In this document: in pieces, positions 43,528 through 51,633 of the stretch | Layout: each line of letters begins with the position of its first letter | Numbering within the stretch: the first letter of the stretch is position 1 | Assembly (NCBI GenBank): GCA_038136035.1 | Contig: JAYPYV010000008.1 | Span: 1 to 64,000 of the forward strand | Origin: UBA9926 sp023261215 | Lineage (GTDB): Bacteria > Pseudomonadota > Gammaproteobacteria > Pseudomonadales > Azotimanducaceae | Length of the DNA stretch: 64,000 bases | Direction of reading: 5' to 3' | Position numbers and translations under genes: made by a program | The notes under the pieces: generated by a model | What the model was told of the DNA's origin: nothing | Database searches by the model: none | The model's input: only the letters and a program-made list of their open reading frames with translations

Positions 43528-45165
43528 TCAGCTCGCCGCGGCTTCTGCGGCATCGACGATAAAGCCTCGATAGCCTGCCTGAGCCACCTCGTCGCAAATG
43601 ATTCGGTACGGGCCAACCCCCGCAGCATAAGGCATAAAGATCCTCGGCTTACCGGGTACGTTTGCACCGAGATACCAGGACCCGCCCTTCGGGAACAAGG
43701 TCCCCTCAGCCACTTCTTGAACATGGGCCACCCAGGCATCCTGAGCCGCGCGATCAGCCTCGATCCTCTGATGATTGTGTTCGTCCAACCAATCCAAACA
43801 CTCACACACCCAATCCACATGCTGCTCAATCGACACCATCATGTTTGACAACACAGAAGGACTTCCCGGCCCAGTGATCGTCCAGAGATTTGGAAAATCA
43901 GCCATCATTAAGCCCAAATAGCTCCGCGGGCCAGCAGCCCACTCATCCGACAGTGCTCGGTCGTTCCGACCACGGATGTCGATATTCAGCAGCGCACCGG
44001 TCATGGCGTCGAAGCCTGTGGCGAGCACCAACACGTCCAACGCCACATGCTCGGACGCCGTCTGGACTCCCGTTTCAGTGACCTGCTGGATCGGATCCTT
44101 AGCAACATCCAATAGCCGGACATGCGGCAAATTGTATGTTTCAAAATATTCGATATCCACGCAGATTCGACGCGTGCCCACTGGATGATTGGTCGGGCAC
44201 AACGCTTCAGCCGTGGCCTCATCCTTCACAATGCTGCGAATCTTTTTGTGAATGAAGGAACGGGCAAAATCGTTCGCCGTCTGGTTCATCATGGTATCGC
44301 CAATCGCCGCCATGAACCGAGCGCCACCCCTTTGCCACGCGGCCTCCAAGAGGTCGTGGGCCTCCGCCTCTGAGACATCAGAAAATAAAATTGGGTCTTC
44401 CACAGCACCCTTAGGTTCGATATCCAAATCTCCGAAGCCGCTGCCATTTCCGATACGGTGGTTGTGCCGATGTGCGGGATAATGTGCCTTGAAAGCCTCA
44501 ACCCAAGTCTGATCCAAAGGGGCATTTTTTGCCGGCACACTGAAGTTGGGCGTGCGCTGGAATACCGTCAAATGATCGGCCTCCTCAGCGATCACCGGAA
44601 TACTCTGAATTCCGGAGGATCCAGTGCCAATGATCCCCACCCGTTTGCCTGAAAAGCTCACGCCTTCATGAGGCCAAAGGCTCGCCTGATATCGCTCTCC
44701 CTTGAAGTCATCGAGGCCTTGAATATCCGGCAATTGCGGAACAGAGAGACAACCCGTGGCCATGATGCAATGGCGGCCAACAAATGACTCCCCTTGATCA
44801 CTCGTCACTGTCCAGACGCCCGCCGCTTCATCCCAATGAGCGCTCGACACCTTCGAATTGAAACGGATGTGAGGACGTAGTCCGAATCGATCTGCCACAT
44901 GCCTTGCGTAATCCAGAATTTCGGGCTGGGGCGCGTAACGCTCGCTCCACGACCACTCCTGCTCTAGATCCTCTGAGAACGAGAAAGAGTACGCGAGACT
45001 TTCCGCATCGCACCGGGCCCCCGGGTAGCGATTCCAATACCAGGTACCGCCGACATCGTCGCCTTGCTCCAAAACCACCGCTGTTCGATTGGCCTTCAGA
45101 AAGCGGTACATCAAATACAAACCCGAAAAGCCTGCGCCAACAATTACGGCATCTACCTGTTTCAT
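43528..45165 (-). CDS. flavin-containing monooxygenase, Baeyer-Villiger-like, variant fingerprint
   Basis: A 545-residue FAD/NADPH monooxygenase. VDAVIVGAGFSGLYLMYRFL carries the FAD motif near residue 10, GGTWYWNRYPGARCD is at about 39-53, and VGIIGTGSSGIQSIP is the NADPH motif. The fingerprint of type I Baeyer-Villiger enzymes (F-x-G-x-x-x-H-x-x-x-W-P/D) reads FKGERYQASLWP at 154-165, with Gln160 replacing the conserved His. WMNT-like end motifs are complete to the C-terminus. Upstream GGGTAGG serves as ribosome site. The other Baeyer-Villiger enzyme (1856-3679) keeps the His but has a longer N-terminus. The protein is likely a ketone or aromatic-ketone oxygenase, or a variant with shifted activity. 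Confidence 0.9.
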   Translation of the reverse strand: MKQVDAVIVGAGFSGLYLMYRFLKANRTAVVLEQGDDVGGTWYWNRYPGARCDAESLAYSFSFSEDLEQEWSWSERYAPQPEILDYARHVADRFGLRPHIRFNSKVSSAHWDEAAGVWTVTSDQGESFVGRHCIMATGCLSVPQLPDIQGLDDFKGERYQASLWPHEGVSFSGKRVGIIGTGSSGIQSIPVIAEEADHLTVFQRTPNFSVPAKNAPLDQTWVEAFKAHYPAHRHNHRIGNGSGFGDLDIEPKGAVEDPILFSDVSEAEAHDLLEAAWQRGGARFMAAIGDTMMNQTANDFARSFIHKKIRSIVKDEATAEALCPTNHPVGTRRICVDIEYFETYNLPHVRLLDVAKDPIQQVTETGVQTASEHVALDVLVLATGFDAMTGALLNIDIRGRNDRALSDEWAAGPRSYLGLMMADFPNLWTITGPGSPSVLSNMMVSIEQHVDWVCECLDWLDEHNHQRIEADRAAQDAWVAHVQEVAEGTLFPKGGSWYLGANVPGKPRIFMPYAAGVGPYRIICDEVAQAGYRGFIVDAAEAAAS

Positions 45166-45343
45166 TCCTCGCCTACCCGTGGTTACCCTTATTCCAAGAC
45201 TACCGCGATCCGAATCGCGTTGTCATGCATCGACGTTCAGAGTGAAATCCTCGAGGTGTCTTACCCAGAACGCCTTCTCCTCCGAAGCGGCGAGATAATT
45301 TCAGCTATTGAAGCTGGGTTCTCTTACCGTTAAAACTGTGGTC

Positions 45344-46195
45344 ATGGATCAACTCGACCCCCGACTCGACATCTTCGAATCGATTTTTCGAAGTGCCGAG
45401 CGCATCGAATTCGAACTGGCACCACCCCCGCTCAGAAACATCGCTTTGCTGGCAGAGCGCTGGCCAGCAGCGGAGGAAACAGCGGCGACCCTTCGAGACT
45501 GGCTCGGTCCAACGCACCCAGAGCTTCATATTGAAATCATTCTTGTCGGCGCTGATCTCGACAGGTCGTCGCTCCTGGCTCGACTCGCGGCGCCCAAACC
45601 CGACCTCATCGTCAGTCAGCGTCACATTGGCCAGGGTGACTCGATTTGGCATCAGGGACTGGGTGGACTGGCCGATTTTTTGATTCAGCATCATCCTGCA
45701 CCGCTCTGGGTCTTGTCAGATGAAACTTGCCTCGACCGGCATATGACGAATAAGCGGTCTGCGCTTTTGATTGACTTTCCGCTCGACAACCATCTCCTCG
45801 TTAACTGGGGCGTCATGGCCACCCCTACCGATGGTGAACTCAAGTTGATGCGCGTTGAACCTCAAGATCAGATAGAGAAGCTGATGCGAAGCATCCAGCG
45901 GGTCAAGGATATTCCGACGGAAACGACACGCCACGCGCTCCAGCAAGAGCTCCTGCACGAGAGTACGGCGTTTATGACGAGTTGTTTAACTGGAATCTTT
46001 AAGTCGCGTCCCGACATCAAGGTGACGCAAGCGCTCGCACAAGCGATTATGCTGCCAACCTATCTCTCTTGGATTCAAGACTATTCGCCCACGCTCGTGG
46101 CCGTCGATGGTCGAGATGGGGATCGTGCGGTGAATCGAGGGCTTGCGTCCGGGATCGCAGTGGATTATCCGAATGTGGGGCTCATGATCTTATGA
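45344..46195 (+). CDS. soluble two-domain alpha/beta protein coupled to an ion transporter, UspA-like at most
   Basis: A protein of about 283 residues; ATG 45344 is chosen, with TTG 45308 or GTG 45338 as alternatives, and no clear ribosome site. It has no signal peptide or membrane helix. Alternating strands and helices are visible in two halves (LRNIALLAERWPAAEE, LHIEIILVGADLDRSSLLA, LIVSQRHIGQGD, PAPLWVLSDE; then SALLIDFPLDNHLL, and PTLVAVDGRDGDRAVNR, NVGLMIL). The pattern resembles tandem universal-stress-protein or Rossmann-like domains, but no ATP motif G-x2-G-x9-G is seen. Its stop overlaps the start of the transporter gene by four bases, so it is very probably a functional partner of that transporter. 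Function is unknown. Confidence 0.75.
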   Translation: MDQLDPRLDIFESIFRSAERIEFELAPPPLRNIALLAERWPAAEETAATLRDWLGPTHPELHIEIILVGADLDRSSLLARLAAPKPDLIVSQRHIGQGDSIWHQGLGGLADFLIQHHPAPLWVLSDETCLDRHMTNKRSALLIDFPLDNHLLVNWGVMATPTDGELKLMRVEPQDQIEKLMRSIQRVKDIPTETTRHALQQELLHESTAFMTSCLTGIFKSRPDIKVTQALAQAIMLPTYLSWIQDYSPTLVAVDGRDGDRAVNRGLASGIAVDYPNVGLMIL

Positions 46196-47661
46196 GCGCC
46201 TTGCAAGCTCAGCGAAAGCGCACCGTGTGCTCCTCCACCTTCTGGGGGCTCATCGCTTTACTTTTCAGCGTTCAGTCGCCTGTGGCGTTTGCCAGCACTG
46301 GCGCTGGTGTGTCGCAGAATGTGACGTGGCTCTTCGCGGCTGTTTTGATTTTGATGGTCTTATGCCTTGCCTTTGAGGAAACGCTTCACGCTAAAAAGTC
46401 GCTCATTACGGGGCTTTTCGCCGTTCTCTCACTGCTCCTCGCAACCTACTTTGATCTGTTGCCCTTTGGTCCAGTGGTGAACGCCTTTGGCGAATCGATC
46501 GCACTACCGGTTTATATTCCAGCCGTCGATTGGGAGGTCATCGCCATCATTGTTGGGGCGAGCCTCTTTGTCGATGTCACCTCCCGATCCGGCCTGTTTT
46601 CATTTATCGCTGTCCGTCTGACCAAACTATCCAAAGGCGATCCCCGTAAGTTGCTCTGGCTCTATGGGTTGCTGACGGTCTTGTTCTCTGCCCTGCTCAA
46701 TAACGTGACCGCAATGATCATCATTGGCTCGCTCACTGCTGTGAGCCTTGAACGACTGGGCAGAACATCCTTGCTTTTGGGCTTTTTAATCACCGAGGGG
46801 TTACTGACCAATATCGGTGGCCTCCTGACGCTCATCAGTTCGGTGCCCAACATCATCATAGGGAACCTCGCCGGTATTACGTTTGTCGAATTCTTCCTGA
46901 TCGCGGCACCTTATGTGGTCGTTGCCACCGCATCGACGCTGGTGCTCGCCGCTCACGTTTTCGAGGTTCAAGGATTAAAGGACCCTAAAGACATCGAGGA
47001 CGCGTATCGCCAAGTGGAAAAGTTTGACGAGCGTGAAGGCATACCCAGCCCCCTATTTTTCAACTACTCGATTCTCTTATTCGTTCTTCTGATTGGCGCG
47101 TTCTCTCTTCAATCTGTTCTGCCCCTGATCGATCGACTAGGCATGGGCTACGTTGCCCTGCTCTTCGCGATGATCGCTTTGATTCGATTTAGGCACGATG
47201 TCGATGCGTTCTATCGCGGCATCGATTGGGATCTGATCATCTTTTTCATGACGCTTTTTATGGTCATTAACGTCATGGAGCATGCGCAAGTGCTGCACAT
47301 GATCGGCGGTTGGATCGCCTGGCTCCTCGCATTGGGCGATCAAACGGGGGGCACCGCGCTACTCTGGGCGAGCGCCACAGCAAGCTCAGTGACCGACAAT
47401 ATCCCGCTCGCTGCGATGCTAGGAAAGATTCTAGCCGGGATGGGGCTCTCGTCCGATGCAACCGTTTGGTGGAGCGTCATCTTCGGCGCAAACCTAGGCG
47501 GCAACATCACGCCCATAGGCTCTGCCTCAACGGTGGTTGCGGTAACCTTGATCCACAAATACCGCATTCAACTCTCATTCATTGGGTTCGTGACCAAAGC
47601 ATTCGCGTTTGCCTTCTTGCAACTCGTGCTCGCCTCGATCTATTTGCTTCTCATTCACTGA
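46192..47661 (+). CDS. ion transporter of the ArsB/NhaD/SLC13-like superfamily
   Basis: Inner-membrane transporter of 489 residues. ATG 46192 overlaps the upstream stop (ATGA). About 12 hydrophobic helices are visible after a signal-like first helix. The first half-repeat has FSALLNNVTAMIIIGSLTAV and EGLLTNIGGLLTLISSVPNI; the second has SSVTDNIPLAAMLGK and GANLGGNITPIGSASTVVAV. These paired N-x-x-T/A and S-x-P-N or G-S-A-S re-entrant motifs are those of the ion-transporter superfamily that includes ArsB, NhaD and dicarboxylate carriers. It could exchange Na+/H+ or move an anion. The translationally coupled soluble protein is probably a regulator. Transported ion is not assignable. Confidence 0.9.
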   Translation: MSALQAQRKRTVCSSTFWGLIALLFSVQSPVAFASTGAGVSQNVTWLFAAVLILMVLCLAFEETLHAKKSLITGLFAVLSLLLATYFDLLPFGPVVNAFGESIALPVYIPAVDWEVIAIIVGASLFVDVTSRSGLFSFIAVRLTKLSKGDPRKLLWLYGLLTVLFSALLNNVTAMIIIGSLTAVSLERLGRTSLLLGFLITEGLLTNIGGLLTLISSVPNIIIGNLAGITFVEFFLIAAPYVVVATASTLVLAAHVFEVQGLKDPKDIEDAYRQVEKFDEREGIPSPLFFNYSILLFVLLIGAFSLQSVLPLIDRLGMGYVALLFAMIALIRFRHDVDAFYRGIDWDLIIFFMTLFMVINVMEHAQVLHMIGGWIAWLLALGDQTGGTALLWASATASSVTDNIPLAAMLGKILAGMGLSSDATVWWSVIFGANLGGNITPIGSASTVVAVTLIHKYRIQLSFIGFVTKAFAFAFLQLVLASIYLLLIH

Positions 47662-47966
47662 GTTGCCGAGCGACTCTCCGTTTCGTGTCACCACCGCTTG
47701 GTGCTGCACACCTATAAGCCTCTCTTTTTAGCAATCGAACGCCTGAACGGTGGACTCGCTTCCCGTACAACGGTTGCTCGAGCGAAATTCCATGGGTCTG
47801 CCTCTCGATGAGGCGCTGAACCCCCAGTGGCGTTCGAAGTCGCCCCACACCTCAAAGAAAGAGCAATCGAGCGCGCGGCGCCTCATGCTCAAAAAGGATT
47901 CGCTTGCTCACCCACTCGATTCGCCTTACTTTTTGTGTCTCTAGGCGAACAAGAGGGACGTCGGAC
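47662..47966. other. intergenic region
   Basis: About 305 bases between the transporter and the glutamate-synthase-like gene, both on the plus strand. A weak CACCA/TGGTG hairpin near 47690 lacks a U-tract. Short open frames of both strands have no ribosome site. Promoter of the next gene should lie here. Confidence 0.4.
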
Positions 47967-49592
47967 ATGATGGATTGGATTTTCGGTCGGTATTCAGTCA
48001 TCACCTATGCTTTCTTCGTGGTGCTGGCTTGCGTCTTCGCATTCGAGACAGGCACCCGAACACCTTTTGTCATCACAACGGGTGGGGTGTTCTTCTTCCT
48101 TTTCCTTTTTGGCATTTACGAGTACTTGCAAAAAGGCTCGGGTGTTCGGGCGAACTTCCCGATACTGGCGCAAGCTCGATTTTTCTTTGAAAGTGTTCGC
48201 CCGGAATTACGACAGTATTTTTGGGAGGATGACGATGATGAGGTTCCCTACTCGAGGAATCAGAGAGACATGGTTTACCAGCGAGCACGTTCGATACTCG
48301 CGGCAAGACCGCTCGGCACGATCAAGAATCTCTACGAGGAAGATTACGACTGGCTGAACCATTCACTCAGACCTATTGAAATCCATCAGAAAGACTTCAG
48401 AACACAGGTGGGCGAAGGTGATGAGGCTTACGACATGTCGCTTCTGAATATCTCCGGCACCTCGTTTGGCGCACTGTCCCCTACCGCCATTCAAGCATTG
48501 AATACCGGCGCGCGGCTGGGTGAATTCGCTCACAACACAGGCGAGGGCTCGCTTTCAAGGTACCACGAGGCAGGCGGGGGTGACCTGATCTGGCAAATCT
48601 CGACGGGGTATTTTGGGTGTCGTGACGATCAAGGCCGGTTTGATCCTGGGCTTTTTGAAGCGAAGGCACGACTGCCTCAGGTCAAGATGATTGAAATTAA
48701 GCTTTCTCAGGGCGCCAAACCAGGGCATGGGGGTATGCTCCTTGCTGGGAAAGTGACCAAAGAGATCGCAGAAACACGGCGCATCCCCATGGGGGTTGAT
48801 TGCATCAGTCCAGCCTCGCACAGCACCTTCAGCACGCCCACCGAACTGCTCGATTTCGTGGATCAGTTGCGAGCGGAAAGCGGCGGCAAACCTGTGGGAA
48901 TTAAATTGTGTATTGGCCATCCTTGGGAATTCATTGCGATCGTCAAAACCATGGTGACGGAACGACGCTTTGTCGATTTCATTACCGTGGATGGCGCTGA
49001 AGGTGGGACGGGCGCAGCGCCGGCAGAATTCACCGACCACTTGGGTTGCCCGCTTGCCGATGCCCTTGTGTTTGTGGACAACTGCTTAATCGGCGCGGGT
49101 ATCAGAGATCGAGTCAAAATCGGCGCCAGCGGCAAGATCGTCAGCGCGTACGACATCGTCCGTCACTGTGCGCTCGGTGCGGATTGGATCAATATGGCCA
49201 GACCCTTTATGTTTGCGTTGGGGTGCATCCAAGCAAGAGATTGCGCCTCCGGACGATGCCCCACGGGCATTGCAACCATGGACCCAACTCGATACCGAGT
49301 GGTTGATGTCGACCTAAAAGCGCAGCGCGTGTCCAACTTTCACAACAACACCCTGCGCATCGTCGGTGAGCTCATCGGGGCGGCAGGCATTTCTCACCCC
49401 ACACACTTGACGCGACGACACATCGTCCGGCGATTGTCCTCCAGTGAAATCAGACTCGCTGATCAAATCTTCCCCCATGTCGAGCCTGGCGCCTTGTTGA
49501 GAGGAGAGGCTATTGAAGACCCGCGTCTCGACGTCTACTGGAACAAAGTCGACGGCCGTAGCTTCAACTATCACGGTCAACCGGCTGGGTAG
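47967..49592 (+). CDS. membrane-anchored glutamate-synthase-domain (FMN-binding) protein
   Basis: A 541-residue protein starting at ATG 47967 after AAGAGGGACG. Two N-terminal transmembrane helices (about 9-26 and 33-51) anchor it. The rest is the FMN and Fe-S central domain of glutamate synthase: ISGTSFGALSPTAIQALN, NTGEGSLSRYHEAGGGDLIW, MIEIKLSQGAKPGHGGML, VGIKLCIGHPWEF, DFITVDGAEGGTGAAPAEF, RVKIGASGKIVSAYDIV and GADWINMARPFMFALGCIQA. Cys420, Cys426 and Cys431 (C-x5-C-x4-C) match the 3Fe-4S ligands. It lacks the glutaminase domain, so it is not a complete glutamate synthase. Family members are common in proteobacteria, with unknown physiological role; a membrane-linked redox enzyme is likely. 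Confidence 0.92.
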   Translation: MMDWIFGRYSVITYAFFVVLACVFAFETGTRTPFVITTGGVFFFLFLFGIYEYLQKGSGVRANFPILAQARFFFESVRPELRQYFWEDDDDEVPYSRNQRDMVYQRARSILAARPLGTIKNLYEEDYDWLNHSLRPIEIHQKDFRTQVGEGDEAYDMSLLNISGTSFGALSPTAIQALNTGARLGEFAHNTGEGSLSRYHEAGGGDLIWQISTGYFGCRDDQGRFDPGLFEAKARLPQVKMIEIKLSQGAKPGHGGMLLAGKVTKEIAETRRIPMGVDCISPASHSTFSTPTELLDFVDQLRAESGGKPVGIKLCIGHPWEFIAIVKTMVTERRFVDFITVDGAEGGTGAAPAEFTDHLGCPLADALVFVDNCLIGAGIRDRVKIGASGKIVSAYDIVRHCALGADWINMARPFMFALGCIQARDCASGRCPTGIATMDPTRYRVVDVDLKAQRVSNFHNNTLRIVGELIGAAGISHPTHLTRRHIVRRLSSSEIRLADQIFPHVEPGALLRGEAIEDPRLDVYWNKVDGRSFNYHGQPAG

Positions 49593-49664
49593 ACCCCTTC
49601 GACTGGCTCTAACCCTTCAAAATGATGGCCGCGAGTGCTGACGCAATCGCAGCCGAGCCGAAGG

Positions 49665-50543
49665 CTATGCGTTAACCGGCGCAAGCGCCTCAAGCGCCTC
49701 CCAGTGGAGTTCACCAAATTGGCCACTGGGATTCACTGGCTGGATGCAGACATGATTCGCACCGGCATCAAGATGCGCTTGAATGCGTGCTTGAATGCTC
49801 TCAACCGAACCCCAAGCGAAGGTGGTGTCGATGAACTTATCTGATAACTGGTCAATATCGTCCTCGGTCAGCCCCATCCGCAACCAGTTGTTTCGATAAT
49901 TCGGAAGCTTCTGATATATCCCCGCAACGGGTTTCGCCAGCGCTCTCGCCTTCTCAGGATCTGTTTCCAAGATGACTTTCTGCTCGGGGCACAGCCAGGC
50001 ATCCGGTCCCATCACGCTTCGCGCCATCGCCGTATGATCTGGAGAGGAGAAATAAGGGTGAGCCCCAGCGGTTTGCTCTGCAGCGAGCGCCAACATTTTC
50101 GGCCCCAGCGCCGCAATCACGGTCTTTGGTTGATCGGCAGGCATCACCCCGGTGTAAGGCGACGAAGCCATCTTCTCTAAGTATGACCGCATGGTTGCGA
50201 CAGGCGGACCGTAATTTAGACCACGAACACCCTCGACCAGCGGCTTGTGAGAAACGCCCATCCCTAAAAGGAATCGACCACCCGATTGCTCGCAAAGCGA
50301 ATTTTGCGCTGCCAACGTCACGCCGGGCTCTCGGTGATAGATGTTGATGATCCCGGTAGCGATATTCAGCGACTGGGTCTGCGACAAGAGCCAAGCAGCG
50401 GTGACCACGGGTGACTTGCCCACCGTCTCTGGAATCCAGAGCGTGCCATAACCCAACGCCTCGATCCGTTGTGCCGCCTGCGCCGCGGCTTCAGAGGTTA
50501 ACCCGTCGAAAAAATACCAAACTCCCAGCTTTCCAAGATTCAT
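49665..50543 (-). CDS. LLM-class (luciferase-like) flavin/F420 oxidoreductase
   Basis: A 292-residue TIM-barrel oxidoreductase of the luciferase-like family. AAGGGTAG precedes the ATG. The opening GKLGVWYFFDGLTSEAAAQA and IEALGYGTLWIPETVGKSP, the segment LNIATGIINIYHREPGVTLA and GRFLLGMGVSHKPLVEGVRG are those of TIGR03620-type proteins, which are predicted F420-dependent. The C-terminal part (AGANHVCIQPVNPSG) is complete. Cofactor and substrate are not proven here; see the other LLM protein at 26273-27139 and the deazaflavin-type protein at 16719-17156. Transcribed alone or with an unknown partner. Confidence 0.9.
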   Translation of the reverse strand: MNLGKLGVWYFFDGLTSEAAAQAAQRIEALGYGTLWIPETVGKSPVVTAAWLLSQTQSLNIATGIINIYHREPGVTLAAQNSLCEQSGGRFLLGMGVSHKPLVEGVRGLNYGPPVATMRSYLEKMASSPYTGVMPADQPKTVIAALGPKMLALAAEQTAGAHPYFSSPDHTAMARSVMGPDAWLCPEQKVILETDPEKARALAKPVAGIYQKLPNYRNNWLRMGLTEDDIDQLSDKFIDTTFAWGSVESIQARIQAHLDAGANHVCIQPVNPSGQFGELHWEALEALAPVNA

Positions 50544-50643
50544 GTTCTACCCTTCTATTAAAGTCTACGTGTAAGGTCGTTAAGATCGAGCGCGCAGTTT
50601 AGCGACTTATGCCAAAAATTTCCGATGTTGTTCGGGGCACTCA

Positions 50644-51423
50644 TTAAACGACCATGAGAGATTCTATATCTCGCGGATTCACCAGCTGATGCCCTGCGGC
50701 AGCGAAACGTTCGAGATCCATTAAGGTGGGATACCCATAATAGCGAGCCTCACCCCTCGGTAATTGCGCTGGCAGACGCTGCCCAGCCTCAAGCGCCTTA
50801 ATCGCCTCGACCAGCGCGCTCACACCCGCCGGATATAAGGACAGGGTGTTCGCCAAGTAGGACGCCTCGCGTCGTAACGGTTGACGCGTCTGGGTCACCA
50901 TGGTGCCGGCATCAATACCCGAATCTTCGACCCAATGGACGGTCATACCGAGAAGCGCGTCTCCATTTAACATCGCCCAGAACGTCGCCATCACGCCGCG
51001 GAGCTGGGGCAATCGTCCTGAATGAAGATTGAGCACCCCTCGTCGTGCTCGGCGAATTGCGGGCAGTTTCAGTATTTCCCCAAATCGGATGGACACCATC
51101 AGGTCAGGATCGAATGAGGCGATCAAGGCGAGCCCCTCGGCGCGATTAATCCCGGGGCTCAGGGACACTGGGCAACCCAGTCGCCTGCCGAGCGCATCGA
51201 GCAAGGCATCGTTCTGACTCTGCTCACTCACCTTCAAGTACCTGCAGAGACCGACCCGATCGATCGCCGCAAGCGGCGACAGCAGCGCCTGACTTTCGCT
51301 TGGGACCTGCCCCACTCGCGTGGTCAAAACCAGCGCCATGTCGGCATCTGGCAAGGCGACGCGTAACGCCGAAAGTGCCCAAGCGCTGGGCAGATCAAGA
51401 TTACTCAAAACCAACAGTCGCAC
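50644..51423 (-). CDS. formyltransferase-fold protein (methionyl-tRNA formyltransferase-like, stand-alone)
   Basis: A 259-residue protein with GTG start at 51423 after GAGAGGG. It has the formyltransferase catalytic triad: Asn132 and His134 in GVLNLHSGRLPQLRG and Asp171 in WVEDSGIDAG. FDPDLMVSIRFGEILKL precedes it as in Fmt, PurN and sugar formyltransferases. It lacks the C-terminal tRNA-binding domain of Fmt, and the N-terminal region differs, so it is not the housekeeping Fmt. Known relatives transfer a formyl group to amino sugars, hydroxyornithine or other amines using formyl-tetrahydrofolate. Neighbouring genes give no specific acceptor. Function is a formyltransferase of unknown acceptor. 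Confidence 0.85.
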   Translation of the reverse strand: MRLLVLSNLDLPSAWALSALRVALPDADMALVLTTRVGQVPSESQALLSPLAAIDRVGLCRYLKVSEQSQNDALLDALGRRLGCPVSLSPGINRAEGLALIASFDPDLMVSIRFGEILKLPAIRRARRGVLNLHSGRLPQLRGVMATFWAMLNGDALLGMTVHWVEDSGIDAGTMVTQTRQPLRREASYLANTLSLYPAGVSALVEAIKALEAGQRLPAQLPRGEARYYGYPTLMDLERFAAAGHQLVNPRDIESLMVV

Positions 51424-51633
51424 GAAATTGACCCTCTCGACTCTACGATGAAGATATCACGTGGATTGGTTAGTCCACGCCAAACACTGGGCTGATTCGA
51501 TTTCAAAGCCGAAGCTTTCAAACCCAGGCTTGACCAAGACTTGGGACCCGTGCACATTGGCTTCAGCGCCGGATTTTGAATCTGATACCTCGTAGCCGGC
51601 GCCCTAACTGATCACCTTCCAAGGAGTCGCATC

